Origin: Aselliscus stoliczkanus | Taxonomy: Eukaryota; Chordata; Mammalia; Chiroptera; Hipposideridae | Assembly (NCBI GenBank): GCA_033961575.1 | Contig: CM066731.1 | Span: 79,691,501 to 79,755,500, forward strand | Direction: 5' to 3' | Length of the DNA: 64,000 nucleotides | In this document: in pieces, positions 11,962-22,670 of the stretch | How the letters are laid out: every line of letters begins with the position of its first letter | Numbering within the stretch: position 1 is the first letter of the stretch | Program-made: the position numbers and the translations under genes | The notes under the pieces: generated by a model | What the model saw: only the letters and a program-made list of their open reading frames with translations | Database searches by the model: none | Told to the model about the DNA's origin: nothing

Positions 11962-12137
11962 TTCCCTATAAAAGGGATATGCTGTACCAATAAAGTGTGA
12001 CACTCCTGTGGAAACTCTTTCGGGTGGCTCCACTCTCTCTCCCTTCTTTCTTTCTTTGTTTCTCTCTTCTTTTATCCTCTCCAACTCCATCCCACCCGAG
12101 GGAATCCCTGGTCCTCGCGGTGGCTGGCCCCCCACAC
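11962..12137 (+). promoter_or_regulatory. LTR promoter/R-U5-like segment
   Basis: Immediately after the L1-B tail: a TATA-like CTATAAAAG (11968-11976), a poly(A)-like AATAAA about 25 bases later, then a pyrimidine-rich stretch ending near CCCCCCACA. This is the order found in retroviral LTRs. The upstream part of the LTR may be 8760-9058, split by L1-B. Family not recognised. Confidence 0.35.
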
Positions 12138-12172
12138 ACACACACGCACACACAAACACACACCCAAACCCA
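12131..12172. repeat. Imperfect (CA)n microsatellite
   Basis: About 40 bases of CA repeats interrupted by CG and AAA steps. Confidence 0.9.
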
Positions 12173-13050
12173 TCACACTGTACACTCTAAATACGTGCTC
12201 TTTGTTACAAGTCAATTATACTTTAGCAGCAAAGCTGGAAGAACATCATGAAACGTATCAGCCAAATATGTTAAATGGGGACAAAAAGCCAGAAGACTAC
12301 TGAAATCAAACAGATTGCACCTCAGTCTTGGGGCAGGAAAAAACATTTACCTAAAAGAAAACACTGTAGCCCCAAAGGTTCTTTAAGAAGGACAATAATT
12401 TTAGACCAAATTGGTGCAAGAAATGGAAATAAAAAGATGAAATTGGAGCCCAAAGAAATCAAGGGAGATAGAGCTGCAGCAGAAACAACACTGATATGCC
12501 ACTTCTCATCTCTAATCCAGCACCCAGACAGGAGAAAAGTGCTGGATAACATTAACATGAGGTATGAAAGAATGGAGAGTCACTAGAATGACTATGACTT
12601 AAAGTATTTCTTATGTGCCAAATATCCTGAAATGCCGAAACTGACAAGAAAATTACTCCAAGGACAAAGAAAGTAAACAAATTTCTGAGAGTATGGTTGT
12701 AACAATGGGTTTGAAAGAAGACTTAATCAAATACAACATAAATCAATGTTGTGTAATCATTCATGTTTCTTTTTGCTTTTTCATTAATGTGATTGTTGCC
12801 TCCCCACTGACTTTTCCAAACTCGTGGTTAGACACTGTCTCTGCTTCTTAAGTTGATTTGTATTAATGACTGGCACTGCTGTTTATGGTAAGAGATGAGG
12901 TCAGTCTGAGTACAGTGGCCTTGGCATCTCCATTTAGAGAGAGTTTCCTGTAATCACTTCATATAAGGATGAAGAATAAGACAATGCAGGACAGGGCAGG
13001 AGACAGAACAGTGCTGGGAAATAGAAAGACCAAGGTCTCCAGTATTCATC
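12173..13050. other. Unassigned non-coding stretch
   Basis: AT-rich sequence without a credible coding frame, RNA gene or recognised repeat. A 103-codon open frame at 12275-12586 has no recognisable protein features. Confidence 0.5.
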
Positions 13051-13520
13051 AGCTGTGATACTTGAAGTATCCGTCAAGATTCCAGCAGGAAACAGATTCC
13101 ATCTCAGAAGGTTCAGGCACTTTAATAAAATTTAATTTATAGAATGTGAGATAAAATTAGGAAACCTAGGGATGGTGAGGTATGCAGAGACTACCAACAC
13201 TGAAGTCATCGCCATCCTTAGGTTGAATGAGCTACGGAGGAATTACTATTATCAGGACCCATTGAGAGCCTGAATCACCAAGAGAAAGAAACTGCCTACG
13301 AGGCGAAGAAGCCTTAGAGTGAAGCAACGCCTACCAGAAATGGCTGAGAGTAAGAAAGCAGGTTGAATAAATACCCCAAACTGTCCTCCCACCCTCAAGT
13401 CTCCTGCTAATGCTTTCCATTGGCCAAGCCACCTGGAAACTGGCTGCTGTGGGAGCACAGGTGACTCAGTCCATATTGGCCAGCCTCCTGGGGCAAAGAG
13501 CAAGGCAGAGAAAGACAGAA
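13051..13520. repeat. Probable ancient interspersed repeat, family unassigned
   Basis: Text such as ATTCCAGCAGGAAACAGAT and CAGCCTCCTGGGGCAAAGAG reads like a diverged mammalian repeat, but I cannot name the family. No coding frame of note. A short TG run lies at about 13529-13540. Confidence 0.35.
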
Positions 13521-13759
13521 AATTAGTGTGTGTGTGTGTATGGGGGGGAGGTGATGAATAACAAACACACTTGAAGCAAGTGTTCTAATTTCTCTGAACC
13601 AGGATTCCTCCATTTGTGAAAAATGGATCATATCATCTACCTCACAGGAGTTTTTATAAGAAATACATGAGTAGTCTTCACTGTAATATTCACAATTGTT
13701 CTTGAGCACTTTGTTATTTTCAGTTTAGTGATTTTATTTCAAAACCTCTGTGTTTATAT

Positions 13760-13990
13760 GCCTGTCTGTGAAATAGGATATTGACATGAATTCAATTAAG
13801 TAAGTAATTATTGAGCAACTATTATATGCCAGGCACTTTTCCAGGAAGCAGGCTGTTTTCTAAGTGCCATGTGCCCTTGTGAAATGTCACCCCTGTTCTC
13901 AAGAAGCTACCAATCCAAATTGTAATACAATATGATTGGTGTGATAATAATACCTATTAACAGACAGTGGTAGCATTTTTAAAAGAGAAA
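13760..13990 (-). repeat. MIR/L2-like fragment
   Basis: Contains the conserved end of the ancient mammalian MIR/L2 repeats in reverse orientation (ATTATTGAGCAACTATTATA then TGCCAGGCACTTTTCCAGG). Borders approximate. 13991-14280 holds nothing I recognise. Confidence 0.6.
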
Positions 13991-14280
13991 CTAATCATCA
14001 GGAGAGTTGGGGAAGTTTTTCTGAAGGAAAAGAACTCATCTGATAGATTTAAAAAGTAAAAGGGGAATGATATCACAGAAATGGAGTATGGTGCTTCAGG
14101 AATTGGTCCCACCACTGGAGCAACCATTAAACTGGCAACAACTGAATGAACCAACTTTTTTGGAATTCTAGCATCTAGTCAAATGTTTACAGCAACTAGA
14201 GTAGTTCTTAGTAGAAAAAAAAAAGGCTACTAAAGTAAGGTAATGTAGACAGCACCAGGCATAATAACACTTGAATCATA

Positions 14281-14725
14281 AGTGTACTAGAAGGAGAACA
14301 GAGAGTGCAAGGGTTGGATACCTATTTGAAGAAATAATAATGGAAAACTTCCATAACCTGATGAAGGAAATAAAAATACAAGCCCAGGAAGCATAGAGTG
14401 TCCTAAACAAGATGAACCCAAAATAGGTCCACACCAAGACACATCATAGTTAAAATGTCAAAGGCTAAAGACAAGGAGAAAAATCCTCTAAGCAGAAAAG
14501 GAAAGACAACTAGTTATTTACAAGCGAGTTCCCATAAGACTGTCAGCTGATTTCTCAACAGAAACTTTGCAGGCCAGAATAGTGTGGCAGGAAATATTCA
14601 AAGTGATGAAAAGCAAGGACATACAACTAAGATTACTTTACCCAGCATAGCTGTCAATTATAATTGAAGAGATAAAGAGCTTCCCAGAGAGAAGAAAAAG
14701 CTAAAGGAGTTTAGCACCACCGAAA
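14281..14725 (+). mobile_element. L1-C, left part (ORF1 C-terminal remnant)
   Basis: 5'-truncated LINE-1 beginning in the second half of ORF1; colinear with 2295-2750 of L1-A but with several indels and stops (for example GCATAGAGTG where the others have GTGCAGAG). Interrupted at 14725 by the retrovirus and resumed at 23605. It is more diverged than L1-A, so it predates the retrovirus. Confidence 0.85.
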
Positions 14726-15158
14726 TGCCCCGACCGGCGGGGCATTCAACAGGGGCCGAGGGGCAGCCTTCTGAAAGGAGAAAATAGGAGGCGCGAAGAA
14801 ATGGAGGCAAGACAGGGTTCTGATCAAGCCTCGTTTATTGAAGAACAGGAGGGGGCTTATATAGTCAAGGAACTGGAAGGGGAGGGAAGGAATGTAAAGG
14901 CGGGAGTTGCCAATAGCAACGGGACTAGAAGGGGAGGAGGAATACGCAAAGGCGGGAGTTGCCAATAGCAACGGGACTAGTGGGGGAGGAGGAATACGCA
15001 AAGGCGGGAGTACCGAAAGGAGGAAGCACTATGGCTGTAGGGGGTAACCTTATAGGGTTCTGCTGATCAGAATGTGTTGCCAAGGTTTGTTTAAACTCTG
15101 AGCCAAACAATATCCTGTATGCAGTTGGGGGAAGGTTCCTCATGCTCAGGCCCCAGCA
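14726..15158 (-). repeat. ERV 3' LTR
   Basis: 433-bp LTR, minus strand, TG...CA ends. The U3 start (TGCTGGGGCC on the minus strand) is fixed by the polypurine tract right before it. TATATAAG lies at 14856-14863 and AATAAA at 14834-14839 (minus-strand sense), giving U3-R-U5 order. I compared it line by line with the other LTR and saw no difference and no length change (constant offset 8446). Confidence 0.96.
14896..15010 (-). promoter_or_regulatory. 52-bp U3 tandem repeat with X-box-like palindromes (3' LTR)
   Basis: Exact 52-base period: 14896-14947 and 14948-14999 differ at two positions, followed by a partial third unit from 15000. Each full unit carries GTTGCCAATAGCAAC (14906-14920 and 14958-14972), an imperfect palindrome that fits the RFX X-box pattern (GTNRCC, spacer, RGYAAC) and overlaps a CCAAT word. 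Tandem repeats at this place in a retroviral U3 are typically enhancers. Factor binding is inferred from sequence only. Confidence 0.8.
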
Positions 15159-15170
15159 TCTCCTCCCTCT
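15159..15170 (-). promoter_or_regulatory. Polypurine tract
   Basis: Minus-strand AGAGGGAGGAGA immediately before the U3 start of the 3' LTR; the plus-strand DNA primer site of retroviruses. It fixes the LTR border. Confidence 0.92.
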
Positions 15171-15450
15171 GTGTTTTAGAGGGTGGGCCTTAACCGAGTG
15201 GGAAAACAGTGGCCTGATTCCTCCCCAGGGGTTCGGCAGAGCCGAAAACCTTTGATGCCCTTGGTACCTTTTGTGGGAGGAAAGGCAGGGCAGAGAATAT
15301 GAAAGGGTACCAACCTTTATGCAAATCAGGCATGTAATCAGGGAGATCTGAAGTTGGGTCTGTAAGGACCCTCCCTTGCAGTACTCAATAGCTGCAGCCA
15401 ACTCGGTGCCCAGGGCTCGGAGGCCGGCATGTCTTCAGCCCACATGCCAT

Positions 15451-17234
15451 CTAGATATCAATATATCGGGGGCCTGGCTTGGGAGGTCCTTGTTCCTCGG
15501 CGTCTGCCATAGCCAACCGATGGTAATGAACATGAATGGGTTTGGCCAGAATGTTATCAATCTGCTGTTTGATAAAATTTGTCAGCGTTTTCCAGGCCCA
15601 AGGCCTGAAGGAAAGAATTAGGAGCAGTCCTAAAAGGGGCTGAGAATAGGGAGGAGGTAAGGCAAGAGACCGTGAAACCCGGTCAGGAAGGGGTTTTCAA
15701 GGAGCTGTTTTTTGCGTTGGAGCAGTCGTCCTGGAGCTTCTTGACCTTATCTCGGACTATGCCGGACTTGTTAGCGTAGACGCAGCATCGTTCCTGCAGG
15801 GTTAAACCTATTCCCCCCTGTTCTGCAGTGAAAAGGTCAAGTCCCCGTCTGTTTTGCAAAACTACCTCAGCTAGTGAGTCAATTTGGTCCTGGAGATCAC
15901 TAATGGTGCCAGACAGGGTGGTAACATCCTCAATAAGCTGGAGAGAGAGCTTTTGATAAGTGTGGATGGCTATTCCCGTACCAGTGGCGCCGGCCGTCAT
16001 CGCCGTGGTTATGCCCAGCCCCGCCATGAGGGGACTAAATGCGAGGGCCTGGCTTTGACCGTCCTGGGAATAGATCAAGGGCCGGTACAGGGACCGGCTG
16101 GTCTCCAGGCAGAATGTCAATATCAGGTAGGAGGAGGGCCTGGGCACAGAGACCAGACCAGTTAGCGGGGAGAGCCGTGAAGGCCAGGCTGTTACCACAG
16201 ATAAAAACGTGTCGAGGGCCGGGACAGGCGGGGGAGGTAGAATTGATGATGGAGGTGCAATTTAAAGAAAAGAAACCAACATCAAGGGTGTCATTACTGG
16301 TGACGTTGGAAAACAGGCATGGACCATAGACCAAGCCCATGGGTTGAGTTCGGAAAGGGGATGAAATATTGCAGTTTGGGGAGTTAAAAGAGGGCTTGGA
16401 CAAGTTACTAGGAAGGGCAAGGGGTATGGGAATCCCCATAGCTATGCATAGCCAGCAGTCCTGAGCCAGAGTAGGGTTACTGTTATTTAAAGCCTGTAGC
16501 GTGGAGTTGAGGATGGACATGGTGTTAAAGTCTAAGTCAGTGGGCTTATGTTTTGGGAGAATTAAGGGTGAGACGCAAGTGACGGAAAGTGGTCGGCAGA
16601 AAGTTCTTCTAGGATTTTTTCGACCAGGATTTGTCTTACTTGGTCAGAGGGGCCTCCTCCATCCGACAAATGGATAGGGGGGCGTTGGGGCCAGCAGACA
16701 GTGTCTCCCACCTTTTTATTATGTCCGCAGCCAGCCTGACTGCGGTGAGAGACCCCCGAGGGGCTGGTGTAGTCGCCTTCACCCCCGTGGGATCCCCGAA
16801 AAAGACGGGTCAGGATGGCTGTAAAATAAGTGACATTGTGTAACGTACATGTCTGTGCTGTAGCATAACAGGTACTATGGACGATTTGAGGGAGCGAGGC
16901 CCCAACAGTGGTACAGGCCGTTGGGCAGGGACCAGGGCGGCCTCCGACGCTAGGGATGACTGTGGGCTTGGGGACACAAACCCATCGGAAAGAGCTTGTA
17001 TAGCCTCCGGTGACAGAGGGTTGTGACAATAGGTAGGCCAACTTAGAGCCACAGTCACTGTGAGTAAAGGAGGCACCAAGACCGTGGATGGTGCTGGTGG
17101 TACCGCCTCCACAGTCGCATGGCTTGCCGGCTAATTGTCGGTAGAGTTTTTCTCTGGACACAGGGGGCCGAAACCCGCAGACACATATGAAGGCAGCAGG
17201 AGCGAGGATCCCAAAGGAGGGTCAGGAGTAGCAT
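15451..17234 (-). pseudogene. env: ERV env, RD114/type-D class, frame-shifted
   Basis: Candidate start ATG at 17234 with a short hydrophobic run. The surface-subunit frame 17161-16562 holds many cysteines and the motif SDGGGPSDQVR (16634-16666), matching the SDGGGxxDxxR signature of the RD114/type-D receptor-interference group, whose known members use the ASCT2 transporter. The next frame (16520-16035) has the CWLC disulphide motif and several N-glycosylation sites. The transmembrane subunit (16198-15683) has a fusion-peptide-like run, heptad repeats and the immunosuppressive-domain region. In that region the first cysteine of the CX6CC motif is glycine (codon 15806-15808). No clear furin site is visible. 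The membrane anchor is in another frame after a shift near 15700; the tail probably ends at the stop at 15451-15453. Confidence 0.88.
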
Positions 17235-17318
17235 CTGTAAAGGGGAGAGGGAGGAAGCGTCTCAGGGATCAGGTCCCTGGCGGTGGGGAGTTAGTGTTAG
17301 GGAGGTTGACAGGCTTAA

Positions 17319-19855
17319 CTAGGCGAGCAGGCAACCAACGAGGGTTACATTCTTTGGTGTCATACACACAGGCAGATCTCGTGCCCAGATATGGACGGGG
17401 TCAGGCCGATTCCATATTGCAGTGAGTGGGTCTCGCCACATAACCCTGGCATATTGGTGTTTAGTTTTTTGGTGCCAAAGACGGTCAGCGGCAGAGTTGC
17501 CCTGATCATCAAGTTGTAGGAAATTGAGCACAAATAGGGCGTGATGAAGGGTGTTACGGTAAGAGCCTTTCGTGGGATAAGCTGTGGAAGCCTTGAGCTT
17601 GGACACGGTGTTTTTAAGGTTTGATGCGCTGGATTCGACGATTCCCTGCCCCTGGGGTTGTAAGGGATGCCAGTGACATGGCAGATCTGAAATTGACCAC
17701 AGAATTGTTTAAAAGCCTGGGAAGTATACCCGGGGCCATTGTCAGTCTTTATTTTTGTGGTTTTCCCATCACCGTGAGGCATTGAAGGACATGAGCTATA
17801 ACATTTTTGTGGCTTCCCCCGTATGAAGGCTAGCGAAAATGAAACCACTGTAAGTGTCAATAGTGACATGAGCATATTTTAAGGACCCGAACTCCGGGAT
17901 GTGGGTAACGTCCATCTGCCAGATTTCGTTGGCGATAATCCCCCGGGGATTGACCCCTAAATGGGGTGTGGGCAGGAGGGTAACGCATCCTGGGCAGGCT
18001 TTGACTATTTCTCTAGCTTGATCCCTGGTGATTTTGTATAGGAGGCGAAGCGTGCGGGCATTAAGATGATGGAGCGCGTGACTTTGTTGAGCCCTTGTCA
18101 GAGGGTCAGTTAGGACCGGAAGGGCAAGACGGGTGCTGGCGTCTGCGAGGGCATTGCCCTGAGCCAGTGGGCCAGGAAGGTCTGAATGGGCCCGCAGATG
18201 GCCGATAAAAAAGGGGTGGTGGCGTTTGGTGATAAGCTGTTGGAGCTCGCAGAAAAGAGGGACAGCGTTGCTGGAGGGTTTGATGTGGGGTACAGTTTCC
18301 AGAAGGGGCAGGGAAAAAGCAATGTAGGCACTGTCTGTATACAAGTTAAATGGGGTATCTTGTAGCTGAGTAAAGACTTGTAGTATGGCGAACAATTCTA
18401 CAAGCTGCGCAGAATGATAGGGGGAGGGAACGGTAAAGGCTTGATTATTAATAATGTATGCAGCCCTGCCACCGGAGGAGCCATCAGTGAAAACCAGGGC
18501 GGCCGCCGGCAGGGGCTTGGAGCTTGTCACCTTAGGAAAGATAAAAGGGTGTAGCCGGGTGAACTGGAGTAGCCTATCTGCAGGGTAGTGATTGTCTATG
18601 TCCCCCAGGAAGGAGGAAAGAACCACTGGCCAGTCATTTTCGTTTTGCATGAGCCACTGAATTTGGGTCTTAGTATAAGGGAGAATGATTTTGTCAGGAT
18701 CTTTTCCAAAATGTTGTCGGCTTTTTTCTCTTCCTAATTGGATGATGTTAGCCGTCAGGGTGTAGTATGTGGTGAGAACCTTGTTGGGTGAGGAGGGCAG
18801 ATGGACCCAGAGCAGGGGGGCTCCTTGCCATAGTACTGCTGTGGGCGTATGGGGAGTGGCACAGACAACCAGGGAGAACGACTGGTGAGAGGATATACAT
18901 GTGATTTGTTGGTTTTCACATAGCCGACTGGATTAGTTGAAGGGACTGTTGAGCCTCTCGAGTGAAATATCGGGGGAGAGAGGGTCCGAATCGCCCTGGA
19001 GAAGGTCAAATAGGGGCTTTAATTGTGCTGTAGTTAGCTTAAGGTATGGCCTAAGCCAGTTGACGTCCCCCAGAAATTTTTGAAAATCATTAAGGGTATG
19101 TAGGTGAGATGTCTTTAATTGGATTTTTTGTGTGGTAATAGAGTTAGCACGAAGCTCAAAGCCAAGGTAATAATAAGGGTCTGTTTGTTGGATTTTATTA
19201 GGGGCTATTTGAAGACCAAGCTGGGCAAGGTTTTTGGTGAGTTCCGCGGTACATTGAAGAACTTTATCTTGGGACGAACCAGCCAGGAGAATATCATTCC
19301 ATATAATGGATGATATAGATATAAGGCCATCGGGCGCGGAGAGGGTCTATTGCTTGAGCCACGAATTTTTGACACAGTGTGGGGCTGTTAGCCATACCTT
19401 GAGGAAGGACTTTCCACTGATACCGGGGCATGGGCCCTTTAAAGTTAACGACCGGGAGACTAAAGGCAAACCGGTCCCTATCTAAAGGATGAAGGGGAAT
19501 GGTGAAAAAGCAATCCTTGAGGTCGATAATAATCTTTGAAAAGTCTGCTGGGATGGCAATGGGGAGGGGAGACCTGGTTGAAGGGCCCCCATGGAAAACA
19601 TGGTTTTGTTTACCTCACGGAGATCCTGGAGAAGCCTCCAGGTTCCAGTTTTCTTAATCACAAAGATAGGGTATTCCACGGAGAGGTGGTAGGTTCAAGG
19701 TGGCCGGCCTTTAGCTGTTCCTGTACTAACTGCGTGGCGGCCGCGAGCTTTTCTGAGGTAAGTGGCCATTGATTTACCCATACAGGTTCATCCGATTTCC
19801 ATCTTATTTTGTCTGCATGGGGTACAGGGAAGTCAATGGCCACTAGGCTAAATTT
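17319..19855 (-). pseudogene. pol: ERV pol (reverse transcriptase, RNase H, integrase), multiply frame-shifted
   Basis: Reverse transcriptase starts at the slip site and reads to about 19668, where a shift moves it to another frame (LQDLREVNK, 19679-19590); a second shift follows near 19580. The catalytic YMDD box at about 19293-19307 is interrupted by one extra base. The connection region breaks again near 18930. RNase H is well preserved in 18650-17796 (FTDGSSGG, LVELFAIL, YTDSAYI, GNALAD), with the integrase HHCC finger and first catalytic Asp (WQMDVTHI). The second Asp (TDNGPGY) is in an overlapping frame (17875 onward), and the catalytic Glu region and C-terminal domain in a third (17606-17319). 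All breaks I could judge are indels, not nonsense codons. Confidence 0.9.
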
Positions 19856-22371
19856 TGGTCGGGGTGGCCCAGGCCTGCCCGAGCGTGGTTTGGGCGGACC
19901 GTAATGGGCTGTTTAATGCCTTGTCCTGATTTGCCAAGCCCTTGTCCTGGGAGGAACCCGTGATTGAGCATCTGGTGGCCAACCACCTCATTTGGACTAC
20001 ACATAATAAGGTTCATCTGGGAAAGAATGTCGCGTCCCCAGAGATTGACTGGCAATCCAGGGACTATGTAGGGCCGTACATGGCCAGTATTGCCCTCTTT
20101 GTCAGTCCAGGTAAGGAGTCGGGTGCTCTGTTTGGGATTAGCGGATTGTCCTATGCCTTGAAGGTGAGTGAGGGCGAAGGTGGTGGGCCACGAGGGGGGC
20201 CACATGTGAGAGGCAATAACCGTGGCATCAGCCCCGGTGTCAATAAGACCCTCAAAGGCTTTACCGTCAAGGTGTAAGGTGAGTAGGGGCCTGTTAGGCG
20301 TAACCTGTTTAATCCAGTATGTGTCTGAGGATCCGAAGGCAGAATGTTGTCGGGAATGAGGAAGGTTAGGTTGGTGGGAGGAGTTTAGAGGGAGTAGGAC
20401 AAGTTGAGCGATTCTCTGGCCCTGTTGAATGGAGACCGGGCCACTGGGGGCCGAAACCGCGAGTGTGATGGTGCCTGTATAATCGTTGTCGACCACTCCC
20501 GGGACGACGTGGAGTCCGGCCAGGGCCGAACTACCACGTCCTAATATCAGGCCGAAAGTAACCGGGGGCAAGGGGCCACGTGCATTAGTAGGAAGAAGCC
20601 TGATTCCCTGATCAGGGGTTAGTATTGTTGAGGTGGAGGACAAGAGGTCCAGTCCCGCACTCCTGGGGTGGCCCGGCAGAGGGAAGTGACGGGGAGTTTG
20701 GGGAGGGGAACTGTGGAACAAACCGTGTCGCCCTGGTTTGTTCTGACGGTCCGGGGCCAGGGGCTGGCCCCAGGGAGTTTCCCGATCGGGGGGAATAGGG
20801 TTTCGTGAGATATCAGTCTTTGAATGACAATCTCTGGCCCAGTGTTTGCCACGCTTGCAACGAGGGCAGACGGTGGAAGGAGGTTGACGAGACGGTCTAT
20901 CTAAGGGGCAGTCGCGGACAAAATGGCCGGGCTGCTTACAATTGAAGCAAGATTTGTGGTTATCTATAGCAAGGTTTTTGAGGGCAGCCCCAATAGCAAC
21001 ACCTATGGCATGAGATGTCCCTACATTAGAACAGAGTTTGATGTACTCTGAGAGAGGTCTATCACGATGGGAGCGAAGGGCATCCTGACAGGCAGAATTG
21101 GCATTTTCAAATGCAAGGTGTTTAATGAAGGCGCTCTCTGACTCCTCCTTGCCGATTAAGCGCTCAGCGGCTTTCGTTAAGCGGCTGATGAAATCACAGT
21201 AAGACTCGTCAGGTCCTTGATGAATCTTGGCTAGAGAGGTGCTGGCCGGTCCCTTAGGGGGAAGTTTGCGCCAGGCCTTGAGGCCAGCGTTTTGGATCTG
21301 GGCCAATAAGCCAGGGGGGAAGGCAGCCTGAATTTCATTGGTGTTAAAGGCTCCTCGGCCGAGGAGTCGGTCCCTCGTCCAATTACGAGAGGACCGGGTC
21401 TGAGCATTACGCTCCGCCGTTCTCCGGCAATTTTCTGCGTACTCAGTACGCCATAAGACAAAATCGCCGCCAGACAAAGCAGCATGAGCTAAGGTATACC
21501 AATCATTAGGTGTTAGCCACCGGTCAGTAAGGCTCTCGAGCAAGGCAAGTGTAAAAGGGGCAGTCGGGCCATAAGTATGGACCGCGGATTTTAAGTCCTT
21601 AAGATATCTAATATTTAGGGGGCGGTATTTATGTCTACGTCCTGAAGTCTCTGAGGACTCAGCCTCCTCATCCGAAGGGGAGGGGTCTCGTTCTTCGGGC
21701 TCGTTATCGGACTCTACCGCAATTACCTCCTCATGGGAGGCTTCAGGGTTAGGGGTGTCAGGGTCGGCCTCAGCGGCCTGCCTTCGAGTGACTGGAAAGG
21801 TGAAAACGGGCTTTTGTTTGGGAGATGGCCTTGTTGAATGTTGGGACGCAGGGGGAGCAGAGAGCGAGGCAAGTTCAGCCTCAAGAGCACGGAGTTCCTT
21901 GAGCAGGTTAAGGTGTTGGCGCTTTTCTTGAAGGGCCTCTCTGAGAGAGGCTATTTGTAAGGTTAGGGGGACATTTGTCTGGGCCCCTGGGGCAGTAAGG
22001 GGAGCGGATGGAGGGGTCAAATTAGTGACGGGAGTGTCCACGATAGAGGCAAAACAAGGAGGTTGGTGAGGAGGCAAGTATGGGGGTGGCTGAAAAGGCG
22101 GGGCAACCTTGAAGGGGGGGTCCTCTTGATGGTAGCGGGCAGCCTCCTCATCGAGGGTGGCCTGGTCTTCGGGAGGGAGGACTGTGTCTGAGCCCGAAGA
22201 AAGGTTTTGTAAACAGGGATAAAGCCTTGTTGGTTGGTTTAATGACTCAGCCGGACTGGGGGCAGTAGGGGGCTTATTTTCTTGAGAAGGAATATCTATG
22301 CAAACCGACCCACAGGCAGACGGAGGACGAGAGGATTTCTTTAATAGGTTTTCCCTGTTTTGAGTATCTCT
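19843..22371 (-). CDS. gag-pro: ERV gag (phosphoprotein-capsid-nucleocapsid) in one open frame with pro (dUTPase-protease-G-patch)
   Basis: Open for about 842 codons without an own start codon. Counting from the TTG codon at 22077: a PPPY late-domain motif lies just upstream (22078-22089); a coiled, acidic spacer; capsid about residues 150-365 with the major homology region near 286-305; zinc knuckles [14 protein letters not shown] (20908-20949) and [14 protein letters not shown] (20827-20868); dUTPase about 20383-20670 with AGLDLL and GVVDNDYTG motifs; retroviral aspartic protease with DTGA at 20230-20241; and a glycine-rich G-patch at about 19912-19968. In betaretroviruses pro is normally in the -1 frame to gag; here both are in the same frame with no stop between them. 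The frame ends at TAG 19843-19845, right at a frameshift signal. Confidence 0.92.
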   Translation of the reverse strand, partial: RDTQNRENLLKKSSRPPSACGSVCIDIPSQENKPPTAPSPAESLNQPTRLYPCLQNLSSGSDTVLPPEDQATLDEEAARYHQEDPPFKVAPPFQPPPYLPPHQPPCFASIVDTPVTNLTPPSAPLTAPGAQTNVPLTLQIASLREALQEKRQHLNLLKELRALEAELASLSAPPASQHSTRPSPKQKPVFTFPVTRRQAAEADPDTPNPEASHEEVIAVESDNEPEERDPSPSDEEAESSETSGRRHKYRPLNIRYLKDLKSAVHTYGPTAPFTLALLESLTDRWLTPNDWYTLAHAALSGGDFVLWRTEYAENCRRTAERNAQTRSSRNWTRDRLLGRGAFNTNEIQAAFPPGLLAQIQNAGLKAWRKLPPKGPASTSLAKIHQGPDESYCDFISRLTKAAERLIGKEESESAFIKHLAFENANSACQDALRSHRDRPLSEYIKLCSNVGTSHAIGVAIGAALKNLAIDNHKSCFNCKQPGHFVRDCPLDRPSRQPPSTVCPRCKRGKHWARDCHSKTDISRNPIPPDRETPWGQPLAPDRQNKPGRHGLFHSSPPQTPRHFPLPGHPRSAGLDLLSSTSTILTPDQGIRLLPTNARGPLPPVTFGLILGRGSSALAGLHVVPGVVDNDYTGTITLAVSAPSGPVSIQQGQRIAQLVLLPLNSSHQPNLPHSRQHSAFGSSDTYWIKQVTPNRPLLTLHLDGKAFEGLIDTGADATVIASHMWPPSWPTTFALTHLQGIGQSANPKQSTRLLTWTDKEGNTGHVRPYIVPGLPVNLWGRDILSQMNLIMCSPNEVVGHQMLNHGFLPGQGLGKSGQGIKQPITVRPNHARAGLGHPDQNLA
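19849..19855 (-). promoter_or_regulatory. Pro-pol -1 ribosomal frameshift heptamer
   Basis: Minus-strand AAATTTA sits in exact slippery phase (A-AAT-TTA) of the pro frame, three bases before the pro stop codon. The -1 frame enters the reverse transcriptase. The same heptamer is used at the gag-pol junction of avian alpharetroviruses. The downstream structure was not folded. Confidence 0.85.
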
Positions 22372-22670
22372 TTAACATCTGGGTCGTGGGAATGTACTTG
22401 GAGGATATCATTAATGAGACTCCAATAAGTAAAGGCAGAAACGGGGACCTTTTCGGGCCCGAACGACTTATAAAAATCCTGGAGAGCGTTACCGACACGC
22501 TTCCAATAGCACACGTCTATCGTTCCCTCCTGGGGGAACCAGGGACAGATATTTGTCAGAAGACCGAAGAATTGGCGGAGGTCCTTTTTTCTAGCCTTAA
22601 TTCCTCGCACCTTGAGGGATGACTTTAAACCCGAGAGGAAAAGTTCGTGTGAACTTGTTGTTTGGCCCAT
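22341..22670 (-). pseudogene. gag: ERV gag, matrix part, cut from the rest by a frame shift
   Basis: Matrix domain of a betaretroviral Gag, which targets assembling Gag to membranes. Start is the ATG at 22670; MGQT gives an N-terminal glycine suited to myristoylation. CPWFPQEGT (residues 43-51) is highly typical of type-D-like matrix. The frame runs 109 residues to a stop at 22341, but the natural continuation is in the overlapping frame open from 22371, so a one-base loss (or two-base gain) lies around 22350-22371. No other break was seen. Confidence 0.9.

Noticed and set aside
14891..15010. U3 repeats as a CRISPR-like array
   Set aside because: Two and a fraction contiguous units without spacers, inside a retroviral LTR.
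15451..17234. Env as a domesticated syncytin-like host gene
   Set aside because: At least three frame shifts, flanking identical LTRs and no sign of selection for an open frame; a young provirus explains it better.
20777..20783. GGGAAAC as a working gag-pro frameshift site
   Set aside because: Not in slippery phase with the observed gag frame, and no frame change follows; kept only as a possible relic.
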